This document shows, piece by piece, positions 1 through 11,300 of a stretch of 64,000 bases of DNA. Under the pieces are notes generated by a model that saw only the letters and a program-made list of their open reading frames with translations, was not told the origin of the DNA and did no database searches. This DNA comes from a virus: IMG/VR virus record IMGVR_UViG_3300033142_001588, positions 21,120 through 85,119 of that record; one strand, written 5' to 3'. The position numbers and the translations under genes are program-made. Numbering within the stretch: position 1 is the stretch's first letter; every line of letters begins with the position of its first letter.

Positions 1-3000
1 TTAAGCGCAGTTAGGAGTGGTAGTATTAATATTTTCCGAATAACCTAATAAAATACCGCACTCACTAAAATGTAATTGGCTAACATTTAGACTCAAGCTT
101 TGAATCGCGCCGTCGCCGTCGCAGGTGAATCCAACATTACTTCCAGTAACACTAGCAACATTAATAGTATAATTTTTAGTCGAATTCAGATTATAATACT
201 CACTAGAAACATTACCGCCCGCAGTAAGACTACCATTATTCCTATCTCTAAAATCTATTTTTACATGACAATTCGCAGCATTATCAGTTGTGCCGCCATC
301 CGCAACAGGATCTACAAATGTGTGAATATTAAGACAATCACCAAGTTCTAATGCAGCAAAATGCATGACTACGGTAGCGCCTTCATCTGGATCAACCGCA
401 CTAGTCCCATCGTTCAGCTCGGCTTTTTGTCCGCTTAGAGGAATCCACGCTCCAAGAAGCCCAACCTTATCGTCACTTGTATCTTGATTGTAAGCAAGAC
501 CCATTCCAATTCCAATATCTGATTGTTTTTTCGTCCCATCCAACCAAACCGCAGTAGATCCATTTGGTTGCACGCAAACACCAGAACTGTTCCTGACTTG
601 TATATAAGATTCTAATTCTATTTCACAATTATCTGCGCCGTAACCATAGTCAAGCCCAGCTTTCAGATGTATATTACTAAAACTTTTATCACTGGAGCTT
701 GCGCTAGTTTCAACATTTGTGATTGTATTGTCATCTGTAAGGCCAATTTTAAATCCAGCCCCTAAATGTAATATATCACAACCACTTTCAGGAGAGTTTA
801 ATTCGCCACTTCCAATCATTCCTTGTCTTAAAACAATGCTACTATATTGCCCACTTCCAAGAGCTGTGTTATTTTGCTTGCCTAGACAGGACTCAGTAAC
901 CCCAGCATCAAAGCCTAATGCAATTGTAGCTTCACAATTAGCCGCATCGCCAACCAATAAACCTTTTCCAACAAAAAGCCCGTTTACAGCAGCAGCGTTT
1001 TCTTGAGTGGCAACGCAACTATCACTTTCAAGCAGATCAATGCCAGCACCTATTCTAAGTGTTTCATCATCAGGCATACTGGCAAACATACCATTGGCCA
1101 ACTGTAATTTCCAGGGTTTTTTACTAGCACCCAAAGGAGCTGTACTGTCTTCACAAGTGTCAACTATTGAAGGCTCCATAAAAGCGCCTACATGTACTGC
1201 GCAATCACTTCCAGCATTTTCCGTCCCGACCCAAGTACCCTTCCCAAATTGCAAAGTGCTTTTTAAAAGACTTAGATTACTTCCTGCGTCACCTGTTTCA
1301 TATCCACCGTTATTGTCTGTATATACGCCAGCACCCATTTTAAAGGTGTCATCTCCATCCATCTCGCCAGCCAAACCACTTCCCAGGTCTAATCTAAATG
1401 GTCTTGCGGTCAAAGCCACGGCAGCTCTACTAGTAACACATTCTGCTAATATAGAAGGCTTAAAATAACCACCAATTGCTAAATCGCAACCTATCCCCGA
1501 CTCCGCAGCTGAAACGCCTCCTCCGAACGTTATCTCATTCCTTACTCCGTTTAAGGCTCCTCCTACTGATGTGTCAATCCATTGATCATTATCAACCGAC
1601 TTGGCTATTCCAGCCACAATTCTAGCTTTATTAGCCGCCGCTGTCCCAGCCCCTGATATAGTTTGTACACCTATCCCTTTGCCAAATTCAATTTCGTCTA
1701 CACCTGAACAAGAAGTAATATGTTCACTATACCACGCCCCATAACTTCGCACTCCATTATTAGTTTCTCCTGGTTGAGCTATGCACTCACCAGTTGTTTG
1801 TATACAAAGAGCCCCGCCTCCACCAACATTATATACAGAAACAACGGCACCACAATCGGTTCCATCTGGCTCAACATTTAAACCACTTCCAAATTTTAAA
1901 TTTTGAACAAGAGTAGTTGGAACATTGTCAACAGGAACAACAGTACTATCAGAAGAAAGAGTTATTCCAGCCATAATCTCTATGGCCTCTGGTCTGCCAG
2001 CTTTATCCCTGGCTTTTAAACCTGTTCCAAATTGAAGATTATGAAAAGGTCGTGATCCGTCAGAAGTAAGGCTGTCAGTCCCGCTCCAACAAACATCGCT
2101 ATCAACAGGAACTATTCCACCAACAACATCTAAAAATGCTTCTTTTTGTATTTTTCCGTCTATATCTAAAGGATTAGACCCAGTAACACAGCCAGTGGCA
2201 TAATTACTGTTATTATTATGAACGTCAATCCATAAACCACCCCCAAAATTTATAGCTTCAAATCTATGCAACACTCCAGTTGCAGTCTCAGAAAAACCTG
2301 TTCCAAAAATAAGGTCTGAAGTGCCAGCAGAATATTTACCTTCAATCCTTTGCGCACCAGACTCTGCCGCTCCACCAGAACCAGGAACTATTGTCAAACC
2401 AACGCCAAGTTCTAGATCAGTATAATGACCTGACGATATAATATTTCCCGTATCTGCAACAAGAGGCTCAACACTGTTTAAAACACATAAATCTCTAAAA
2501 ACAGATGATACTCCTGACGAAGAAGCTTTTGATTCAATAATATTATATTCACATGAGAAAGGATTAAATTCTGCGATAACCTTACTTCCAGCCTTCAGTC
2601 CTGATTGACCAACTTTATCATGAACATTAATTGTTGGACTACCAATTGGGGAACCAGTTGTATCATATAAAGTTTCACCAGTATTTAAGTCAACAACTGC
2701 ACTACCGCTACCATTAGGGTTGATATCTTGTGATAATGTAGCAACAACACTTCTATATTGAGGAATTGTCCAAACAGCCCGATCTCTATCCCATCTTAAA
2801 TCAACAGGACCAACAGGCCAAGTCTTTGGGTTTCTTAAATGATTATCAAGAAATTTATTTTCTAAAGACGAGTCGGTAAATGTTCCAGTTTCAGCAGCCG
2901 ATTGAGTATCTGCCGCATTAGGAACTGGAAATCCATCAAGATCATAACCCCATCCTTGCATAAGCAAGGGACCACGCAAAGCCAAAGCTCTATAGTCAGC

Positions 3001-6000
3001 TGCATAATCCATAGACCCAACGTCGCCATCGTTGAGAATTCCCTGCTTTGCTAATCCCATATTTTCGGGAATACCAGTTCCTCGCCCAATAACTTCTATA
3101 TCGTGACCAACAGCACTTGTATTCGATTTATTGGTGGCCACATCACTAAAACTGCCTATTATAGCAGGGTTTTGAAAAGGCTGCAAATAATTTAAATTAA
3201 TTTCTGGATTATACTGATTCAGTTGATCGACTTGTCCAGGGACATCGACTGGAGGATGAGTTCCTTTACCAGTAGACTTTCGACAATCAGATGTATTAAG
3301 AGGGGTTGCATATCTAGGTAAAGTGCTAGTAAGGTCCGACATAGAAACTGGCCTAACTAAGCCGTCCATACTCATAATAGCTTTTTTCTGATAATCTGCA
3401 TCAGCAATATTTATTTCAGAATTAATCTCAATGGGAGACAGGCTATAAACAGGACTTCTATAATAAGCATTATTTCCGCCTGTTACGCCACTCCATGGAA
3501 CTAATTCAGAAACAAAAGCATAATGAGGGCTTGAAGACTGCTCTAGTCGAGATTCTCTAGATTTTAATCTTCGCGAGCGGTCGCCACCACCTTTTCCAAC
3601 GTTAGCTAATTTAGAACGTTGATTCTGTTCTTTTATAAGTTCTCTAATCTGCCTTTGTGCCGTCATTCTGGTTTCTGACACTTGCTTGATTCTATCGGCA
3701 TTTAATTTTGCAAAATTTCCCCATTTAGGAGTCCATGTTCTAAGAGTATACGTAGTTTGTAATCCTTGTGGGCCAACTTGGACATTAATTCCAGTAACAT
3801 TCGGTCCATATGTACCAACCCATCGACCATAATTAACATAATAAGTGACTATTAAAGTCCCGTTTAAATTTACAACACTTGTCAAGACATTGGTAGCATC
3901 TCTACCTTCAACTAAATTAAGTTTGTCGCCGCCAGCGTATGGTCCTCCAATATCAGCCGCCCTCAATTCTGAACCAAGAGGCAATTCAGGATAACCCGCA
4001 ACAGTTACCTGCCCCTGTTCAAAAACTTGATTTACAGATCTACCCTGTTCTGCAAAAGCAGTTCCAGCAGCATTTAAATAACCAAACGTGGCTGGATTAT
4101 GACCGTTATATTCCCAAGGGACAAGACTTTCTTGATTAATAACTCTAACAGTTCCAGCTAGACCAGCACTTATAGTATTACCATCAATTTCGGTGCTAGT
4201 CCATGGGCCATAAGTTAAAATATTTGACTGTATGCCTAAAGCAACCGCATCGGGCATAACGGGTCTGTCTATCCATATTTCCTGTGTAAGAATACCTCCA
4301 ACAAGTTTTTCAACATCTTCTACTGCGGTTTTTATTTGTGCTTCACTTAAAGCTGCTCCCACGGACTTATTTAATATCTGTACGAGCATATTTACAGCAT
4401 TATGATGCTGATCAAATTTATTTTCTCCAGGTATACTATCTCCAGCTCCAGTAAGTTTCTTTTCGTCTAAAGATACTCTTTCTGGAAGTGTTATTACAGC
4501 TCTTGGACTGAACAACAAACTTTTACTAACAAATACATATTCTGGATCTACAGAAACACCTACAAAAGGTATGTCGGATCTTATTTGATTGCCCGTGGAA
4601 AAGTCTGAAATGTCTCTAATAATCAGATCGTCTTGATCTAAAGACTGTGTTTTTACTATGCTATTATTTTCATCATCAACAAAATAAAGCCTAGCAAATG
4701 CTTGATGTCTATTGTCATCTGTTCTAAAAGCAGAATCCGTAAATGAATTGGTTATTCCAAGTACAGTGGGGACGGAAATGTCTGTATAACCTTGCTGTAC
4801 GGGATTTGTATCTAAAATTACTTGGCCAGATTGTACATCCTGTTTACCACAAACAAAAGGCACTCGCACTTGGAATTTTTTACCATAGTATTCATCGGCC
4901 AGTTTCCTAATCCATTCAAAACAAACATTCATTATCTCTGTTTGATTAGTATCCCTGTCTTGAGGAATAGTATTTTTTCCAACTTTTATCCAGTCGCCAG
5001 GAACTCCTGTTGCTCCATCTGCTATCCATTTTGTAATAGCGTCAAGGTCTTGAACTGTAAAAGAAAAAAGCCCTTTTATTTGTACGGCATCAAGTCCAGA
5101 AGTAGCTATGCCAAATAAAGCAGTATCCAAAGCCGAGGCATAACTTACCCATACATCATAACTAGAAAGAGCTGCGATTAATTCATTCTCTTTTATTTCT
5201 ACTTGAAAGCCAGGAACTTCAACATCATAAGGAAATAAAGAGGAAGCAAGATCAAGAGCATTAGCATTAAAGTACCATTCATCATTATCATCTAATGAAG
5301 GAATAATTACATTTTCGTTTAAATCTAATCCAAAATAAGGGGCGATGGTTCTATCTACAACATTACCAGTGCTATTTGTTTGATAAGCCTGATATAAAGA
5401 ATTTTTCTTTCCACCTATAACAAAAGTTTGTGTAGGATTATTTCTTAATTCTCTTCCCTTATTCCAATTTATAACTGTAGTGTTTGACCCTAGTCCAGTA
5501 CCAGGAAAATCTCCAGAAGTTTGTCTTTCATTAACAAAACCTTCAATAGCATTACTAGCTGGAGCAACGTTTCTATCAGTAACTCTAACTTTGATAAATT
5601 TTGTAACACCACTACTGGAATTGAGATCGCCAAAGTTTATAACTGGTACTAATTCAATATAATAATCATACCCAGCGTTCTCACAAACCTCACTGACTAT
5701 ATCCATGACTGAAACAGTCGAACCATTAATTCTCCAATAGTTTAAAAGAGCATCGTCAAAACCGTCTGGTAATTCGGTAATATCAAGAGCGTACTCAGCT
5801 AAATTTTCTGCTTGGCCTATTGAATTAAAAGAACGGTCTCTCCACATAAGCCCCATGGCTTGTGCTTCTACTACACCACCTCCAGGTTCTGGCGCTTTAA
5901 AAACAAGTCTACCATATGGAGAAAATCTTCCTCTTCCTAAATACTCATTTGTTTGATTAATATTAGGCCATTGACCCAATAATGTTTGAATGCCTTGCTT

Positions 6001-6672
6001 TAACTGTAAATATAGAAAACCTTTTTCATTAACATCAGCACCATATCCTTGAGCAGGAGAACCGAAAACACCCTGATCGGCAGATTGATAAGTGGAATCT
6101 GCTGTAGGAACAACAGTTGGTGGAGATAGCTGATGAATACCATATACACCAGGACTAATTTGCTCAACTTCTTTGCAATTATCAGTATTATAAAATGATT
6201 CTAAATAACCGAAAGGATTAATAATATTTGCAAGACTGCCAACGCCTCCAGCATAATCATTTATAATAACTTGGGCATTTTCTAATAAAGTTCTTGGGTC
6301 TACAATTTTTACAGTATAAGTTGGATTACCAGATGTGCTATAACTCTCTTCCCAGTTCTGCACAAGACCAGCAAATTCAAAATCACCAACCCTAAAATAT
6401 ACAGGAGCACCAATAATAGGTCTCAATAAACCATAAAAACCAGGGTCTGCTGCTGTCCACGTTTGTTTTGCTAATGCATTATCATAATAATATTTTGTTC
6501 CTTCGCAATTATCTTCCACTAATTGCACAGTAATTTCAGATTGCTGCTCATTCCAGCCAGCTGAAGCAGAAAAAGACATAATGCTACAGCCTAAAAATAG
6601 CGTTTGTTCAAAACCGCCTACAATACCAGTGCCTCCGCACTGCGCAGAATCATTTTTTACTGGAGCTGCCAT
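1..6672 (-). CDS. Giant tail hub / tail-tip protein with C-terminal fibre repeats (2223 aa)
   Basis: This is the last gene of the leftward virion operon and follows tape measure and distal-tail-like genes, the usual place for the tail hub or host-specificity protein. The first ~1100 residues are mixed alpha/beta and look like a tail-hub or baseplate scaffold; this is a judgement from position and composition. A basic stretch lies near residue 1040. From roughly residue 1400 to the end there are about a dozen repeats of ~60 residues with a core like 'LxFGxGL' followed by a (D/G/N)C(E/D/A)xxIxxG strand and an 'AGI'-like turn, typical of trimeric phage fibre shafts. Cysteines recur at the same position in most repeats, which is unusual. 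The stop codon is the first three bases of the window, so the gene is complete. Start ATG at 6672 has AGGA about ten bases upstream. It probably contacts the host surface. Confidence 0.7.
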   Translation of the reverse strand: MAAPVKNDSAQCGGTGIVGGFEQTLFLGCSIMSFSASAGWNEQQSEITVQLVEDNCEGTKYYYDNALAKQTWTAADPGFYGLLRPIIGAPVYFRVGDFEFAGLVQNWEESYSTSGNPTYTVKIVDPRTLLENAQVIINDYAGGVGSLANIINPFGYLESFYNTDNCKEVEQISPGVYGIHQLSPPTVVPTADSTYQSADQGVFGSPAQGYGADVNEKGFLYLQLKQGIQTLLGQWPNINQTNEYLGRGRFSPYGRLVFKAPEPGGGVVEAQAMGLMWRDRSFNSIGQAENLAEYALDITELPDGFDDALLNYWRINGSTVSVMDIVSEVCENAGYDYYIELVPVINFGDLNSSSGVTKFIKVRVTDRNVAPASNAIEGFVNERQTSGDFPGTGLGSNTTVINWNKGRELRNNPTQTFVIGGKKNSLYQAYQTNSTGNVVDRTIAPYFGLDLNENVIIPSLDDNDEWYFNANALDLASSLFPYDVEVPGFQVEIKENELIAALSSYDVWVSYASALDTALFGIATSGLDAVQIKGLFSFTVQDLDAITKWIADGATGVPGDWIKVGKNTIPQDRDTNQTEIMNVCFEWIRKLADEYYGKKFQVRVPFVCGKQDVQSGQVILDTNPVQQGYTDISVPTVLGITNSFTDSAFRTDDNRHQAFARLYFVDDENNSIVKTQSLDQDDLIIRDISDFSTGNQIRSDIPFVGVSVDPEYVFVSKSLLFSPRAVITLPERVSLDEKKLTGAGDSIPGENKFDQHHNAVNMLVQILNKSVGAALSEAQIKTAVEDVEKLVGGILTQEIWIDRPVMPDAVALGIQSNILTYGPWTSTEIDGNTISAGLAGTVRVINQESLVPWEYNGHNPATFGYLNAAGTAFAEQGRSVNQVFEQGQVTVAGYPELPLGSELRAADIGGPYAGGDKLNLVEGRDATNVLTSVVNLNGTLIVTYYVNYGRWVGTYGPNVTGINVQVGPQGLQTTYTLRTWTPKWGNFAKLNADRIKQVSETRMTAQRQIRELIKEQNQRSKLANVGKGGGDRSRRLKSRESRLEQSSSPHYAFVSELVPWSGVTGGNNAYYRSPVYSLSPIEINSEINIADADYQKKAIMSMDGLVRPVSMSDLTSTLPRYATPLNTSDCRKSTGKGTHPPVDVPGQVDQLNQYNPEINLNYLQPFQNPAIIGSFSDVATNKSNTSAVGHDIEVIGRGTGIPENMGLAKQGILNDGDVGSMDYAADYRALALRGPLLMQGWGYDLDGFPVPNAADTQSAAETGTFTDSSLENKFLDNHLRNPKTWPVGPVDLRWDRDRAVWTIPQYRSVVATLSQDINPNGSGSAVVDLNTGETLYDTTGSPIGSPTINVHDKVGQSGLKAGSKVIAEFNPFSCEYNIIESKASSSGVSSVFRDLCVLNSVEPLVADTGNIISSGHYTDLELGVGLTIVPGSGGAAESGAQRIEGKYSAGTSDLIFGTGFSETATGVLHRFEAINFGGGLWIDVHNNNSNYATGCVTGSNPLDIDGKIQKEAFLDVVGGIVPVDSDVCWSGTDSLTSDGSRPFHNLQFGTGLKARDKAGRPEAIEIMAGITLSSDSTVVPVDNVPTTLVQNLKFGSGLNVEPDGTDCGAVVSVYNVGGGGALCIQTTGECIAQPGETNNGVRSYGAWYSEHITSCSGVDEIEFGKGIGVQTISGAGTAAANKARIVAGIAKSVDNDQWIDTSVGGALNGVRNEITFGGGVSAAESGIGCDLAIGGYFKPSILAECVTSRAAVALTARPFRLDLGSGLAGEMDGDDTFKMGAGVYTDNNGGYETGDAGSNLSLLKSTLQFGKGTWVGTENAGSDCAVHVGAFMEPSIVDTCEDSTAPLGASKKPWKLQLANGMFASMPDDETLRIGAGIDLLESDSCVATQENAAAVNGLFVGKGLLVGDAANCEATIALGFDAGVTESCLGKQNNTALGSGQYSSIVLRQGMIGSGELNSPESGCDILHLGAGFKIGLTDDNTITNVETSASSSDKSFSNIHLKAGLDYGYGADNCEIELESYIQVRNSSGVCVQPNGSTAVWLDGTKKQSDIGIGMGLAYNQDTSDDKVGLLGAWIPLSGQKAELNDGTSAVDPDEGATVVMHFAALELGDCLNIHTFVDPVADGGTTDNAANCHVKIDFRDRNNGSLTAGGNVSSEYYNLNSTKNYTINVASVTGSNVGFTCDGDGAIQSLSLNVSQLHFSECGILLGYSENINTTTPNCA

Positions 6673-6705
6673 TATATTATATAATTCCTATAAAATTTTT
6701 AAAAA

Positions 6706-8298
6706 TTAGCAAATAGTTGTGTCGTAATCTGTGCCACAGTCTTGATAAGTCCAAGACACTGATCTAGAATATCTTCCATTAATCGGATTCCAATTTATTA
6801 TATCATTTGTTTTGAAAACTTGGTCATTTGCAGTAGTCAATGCAGTCTCATAATTACAAATAAATGTTTCCACTTGAGTGCCAGGATTAAATGCTTCTAA
6901 ATCATTATATGTGGAACATGCAGTAGGAGGAGGAACCACTAATTCTACCGTAACATCTCTACTAGGCGCTGTAACGGTATCTATTGCTTGTAAAACTGGA
7001 CCTCTTCCTCTTCCTAAGACTTGCAGGGTTGCAAACACGTCTGTAGGATTATTATCCACAATTGTTACATTTTCACTTAAAACATTGGTAAAAAATGAAC
7101 ATGGGCGATCATTAAACTCATAACTATAACTTATAGTACCTTGAGAAGGCGAATGTGAAACTTGCTTTGACGCAGGAGATGGATTTAAATTATTTGTATA
7201 GTCTTTAAAATAAACAAATTGAGCACGAGGAAAAAGTCTATCTTGAATTTCTGTCCATCCAGATGCCGCATTATCGTATGCTGAAGTAGCGGTATTTGTT
7301 TTCAATCCCGTTGTGGAATAATCATTTACTTGCAAACCCTGAATTGTTCCCTGTATAGAAACATTTACATTGTTTTGATCTATGCCTTGCCTAATATCTA
7401 CAGAAAAATCTTCTGTTATATTTCTTTCAATAGCGGCTAATCCCGTATTAGCACCAATAATATAAAATAATTCAGTAGCGGAAGCAGTTCCGTTGCTTTC
7501 ATTAACATTGCTAGATCTAAAATTATCTAAAACAATAAAATCAGCCGTGTTATTTGATAAATTGAAAAACGGTTGAATGGCATGTCCCCACATTTTACCA
7601 TCGTCTGTATTTGTGGCATCATACCCCAAGTCACTTCCAACACCGACTGTAGTAATAAAATCCCAAGCATTTTCTGCCGCTTCTTTTAATGTTCCAGGTT
7701 CTGCTACACCAGTCCATGATCTACGGCCTTGGCAAGTTACATTATGAACAATTTTACATTCAAAAGGATTGTTTTGATCTTCAGTATATGTTGAACTTCC
7801 ATCTTGTTTGCCAGTAGGGATGTTGGTATTGTCGGCGGTATCCCAAATAAAATACCTTTTTGTCTCATTTAGAAATTCTACATCCCATGTTTCTTCATAG
7901 CTTTCAATTTTTGCAATATCCCCACTTGGATTGTCAGCAGAATCATCATACTCTATTTCAATAGTATACGGGATTGTGTCAATCCAGTTATTATTAGACT
8001 CATTAAAAGTTATATCATTGATCCAAGCACGTTCTTTAAAAATTTCTGTAACACCACAAAGAATAGTTAAATATTTTCCGTCTTGATTTAAGCCAGACCT
8101 TAAGTTTTCCATTAAAGTCCAAAGACTGTCCAAACCATTTGGATCTGCCACTAAAACACCATTCAAGGTCATAGTAAACGGAAAATTAAATGGATTTAAC
8201 TTATTATCAGCTTGAACCGCTCGCCTAGTGATATTAATAATCGGGACTGGATCAAAAGTATAAGCACCATAGGTCATAGTTGTACTTTGAAGAGTCAT
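6706..8298 (-). CDS. Distal tail-like / tail-tip structural protein (530 aa)
   Basis: It lies between the tape measure gene and the giant hub gene, the position held by distal tail (Dit-type) proteins in siphophages. The N-terminus (TYGAYTFDPVPIINITR) suggests a tail-tube-like beta domain: it describes a quantity, then 'FPFTMTLNGVLV' and a 'W..DITFNES' strand pair, as seen in ring-forming distal tail proteins. The middle and C-terminal parts are beta-rich with several cysteines, and the protein ends in Cys. I recognise no catalytic motif. It starts 12 bases after the tape measure stop, so it is co-translated with it. Assignment to the Dit family is inferred from synteny; it might instead be a second baseplate or tip protein. 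Confidence 0.5.
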   Translation of the reverse strand: MTLQSTTMTYGAYTFDPVPIINITRRAVQADNKLNPFNFPFTMTLNGVLVADPNGLDSLWTLMENLRSGLNQDGKYLTILCGVTEIFKERAWINDITFNESNNNWIDTIPYTIEIEYDDSADNPSGDIAKIESYEETWDVEFLNETKRYFIWDTADNTNIPTGKQDGSSTYTEDQNNPFECKIVHNVTCQGRRSWTGVAEPGTLKEAAENAWDFITTVGVGSDLGYDATNTDDGKMWGHAIQPFFNLSNNTADFIVLDNFRSSNVNESNGTASATELFYIIGANTGLAAIERNITEDFSVDIRQGIDQNNVNVSIQGTIQGLQVNDYSTTGLKTNTATSAYDNAASGWTEIQDRLFPRAQFVYFKDYTNNLNPSPASKQVSHSPSQGTISYSYEFNDRPCSFFTNVLSENVTIVDNNPTDVFATLQVLGRGRGPVLQAIDTVTAPSRDVTVELVVPPPTACSTYNDLEAFNPGTQVETFICNYETALTTANDQVFKTNDIINWNPINGRYSRSVSWTYQDCGTDYDTTIC

Positions 8299-8310
8299 AA
8301 TTCTACCTTT

Positions 8311-11300
8311 TTAAACAAACGATGTATTAGTTTCACCAGTTATTGGGTTCACCGACTGATTAATAGCTGTTTGGATTTTTCCAGCAACCATTTCTTTAAT
8401 ACCTTCTTCCATATTTGCTAAAGCCTCAGCTCCATTAATAACCACATTAACTTGTATTGGAGCAGATTCAATTTGAATTCTTTCTGGAATAACTATATTT
8501 TTCAAACTTTCAGCAGCCTGATTAAGGCTAGTAGAAAATTGAGCCAAATTATTTAAACTATTTAAAGCAGATGTTAATTCTTGACTGGACGTACTAAACA
8601 TGTCCAATGATCTAATAGCTTCAACACCAAGTAAAGGCTTGCCCCCATTAACTTCAATATTAGTAACAGAGCCGCCAGATGTTGTGTTGCCTGCTCCTGC
8701 CCCTAGTACCAAACCGCCATTTTGGAATCTTTGTATACCCCCTATTGTGGACGGCTTACGTGCAAAATTTCCATTAATACTTTCTAATAATCCACGATTT
8801 TGTTGTGTGGCGCTTTTATTAACAACAAACTCCCCAGGCTGAACAGCAATTAAAGTGTTGTCTGCTCCCAACATGCCACCAGATCTAAATCTTGGCCTGT
8901 TCAAAATGCCTAATCCTAACCTATCTAATATTTCCTCTGGCCTTGAATTTATAGTGTTTCTTAGAGAGCGACCCAGCCCCTTAGCTTTAAACTTCAGTCG
9001 CTGATCAAAATTAGGACTAAATTGGACGGGGGCAGGACCAGCTTCACGTATCACCTTTAAAAATCCTGGGGCGTCTGCACCCAAACCATCCACCGCTGTA
9101 GCGCCGTCAAAACCAAAGGCTCCCTTTAAAAAGGCGGCAGTTTGACCACGCTGTGAACCAGGAGGAATAATATCCCCAGCCTTCCCTGTTCCTGCAAGAT
9201 CGAGAAAATTCCTTACATCTTTACTTGGGTCTGTCTTGGAAAGAAGAGAAGGCACATCTAGTAATGTTCGGCGATTTCTACTTTCTTTGGCTCTCCTAAC
9301 TCCTATTTCGAATTGTGCGCGTCGTCTATCATCGGCGGATAGTCTTCGTCGTTTATCAATAGCTGGCCCTGGCAGAATAAGAGACTTTTTCCGAGGCCCA
9401 GGCCCGAATCTAAGTTCGTTTTCTCTTTTTTCCGCTTCTCTGTCAAAGAAAGGATCAAAACCTGGGATATTTTTCTTGCCAAATTCTAGTGCGGCTTTTT
9501 CTCTTTCTCGTCGCCGTTCTTGTACTCGCTTTTCTACAGATCTACCAGTGATTTCCTCAATCTGTTTTGATCGGGCTGCTCTTTCTTGTCTTTCTGCTTC
9601 TACTGAATCTAAAAGACGGTCTCGGAAAGATTTTACCTTGTCAGTTGGTTCTTTGTCTGGTCCAAAACGAAAGAGTTTAGACTTGGGATCAATGCCAGAC
9701 CTAATTAAAAAATCTCTTCTAGATTGTTCTCTTTTTTCTTCTTTTAGTCTTTCTGCTTCTGCTGCTTCCGCATCTCTTCGCGTTATTCTTTCAGATTCTC
9801 CTCTGACGCCACCAGCTATACGACCAAAAAAAGATCCGATTTTAGAAAACCTAGCTTTGTTTCTTTGAAAAGCTTGTATATTTTCACTTTCTTTAAAAAG
9901 AGCATCCGTATCAATGTCTTCAGACCCAACAGCCTGTTTTGCTCGGGCTGCTCTTTCTTGTCTTTTTAATTCTAAATTTCTTTGAGCAGTTGCGCGTAAG
10001 AAATCACTTGAACCTGATGTAACTTTTGGTCTAAATCTATCAGTGCCATCAGTTACAAAAATATCCGAACGAACGGCAGCCTGTAACTCTCCCGCTGATG
10101 GTCTTGGTTTAGTTAGATCAACTGGGAGTTTTGCGATTGTCTCTTCCGCCGATGGTCTTGGTTTAGTTAGATCAAAAAACGGTGCTTCCTGACTCTCCTG
10201 TCGCCTTCGTCCTCTCAGCCGTCTCCTTCTATTTAGAATAGCTTGAGCGCTTAAACCACCGCCGTTCCTAAACCCAGGAATTTCTCCACCAAACCTAAAG
10301 TTACCATTATTCAGATTTTCCAAGAAATCCCGATTACCTCTAACAGCCTCACGACGAACAACAAATTCCCCTGGTTGCGCATTGATTAATTTAGAATCTT
10401 TATTACTTCCCTGTATAGCACCTGGAATAAAGCCACCACTTCTAAGAGCAGGAGGAACAGGTCCGACCTCGCCTAAAGGCGACTTTGCGTCTATAATTAC
10501 AACTGGAATAGCCTTGTCTGTCGGAATTTTTACAGTTACGTCTTTAAACTTATCTGCTATAATATCAGGGATCTTTCCAAATGCAGTTTTCTGCTCATTA
10601 AAAACTCTTTCTGAATTTGTTTGCACATTATTGGCAATGTCCTGAAATGCTTGTGCTTGAGCATCTAAGGCAGCTTTCTGATTTCTTAAAGCGTCTCCAA
10701 ACTGATTTGTAAGATCTCGTTCTTGGCCTTTTCCCTCAGCATCTGTAAGGAATTTAGCAAAACCAGCATCTAAACCAATGGCTCGCAGAAAATCTGTATT
10801 ACTTTTTGCAATTGCGTCACCGACTTGTTTAGGAGCATCTCCGCCTTGAATTTCTCCTAATTGTCTTAAAAGACTGCTACCTCCAGCAAATTCTTGAGCT
10901 GAAACTTTTCCTCCTCCAATAATTTTTTGAGCTGATAATACATCTTCAGCAAGTCTTTGCAATTCTTGTGGGTCTGAAGCAGCTATTCTCAACCTAGAAG
11001 AGAAATCCCTCCCAGCTTCTCTTCTTTTTTGGAGTTGAGCTAATTCTTTTTCAATCGCCGCCAACTCTAATGTATTATTAGAAAGATCATCAAGTGCTTG
11101 TTGAAGTTTTATTTGTTCTAAATTGCTTTTCCTAATTTCTTCAGCTAATCTTTTAGATTCTTCAGGAGTAGTTGCGGCTCTTTGTTGTGCTTCAAGATCA
11201 CGAACATTTGCTCTTTCTGCAATAAGCGTACTAGCGATTTGTCTTGGGTCTAAAGTTCCAACACTAGCTACAATACTAGACTCAAATTGTCTCTGAGGAG

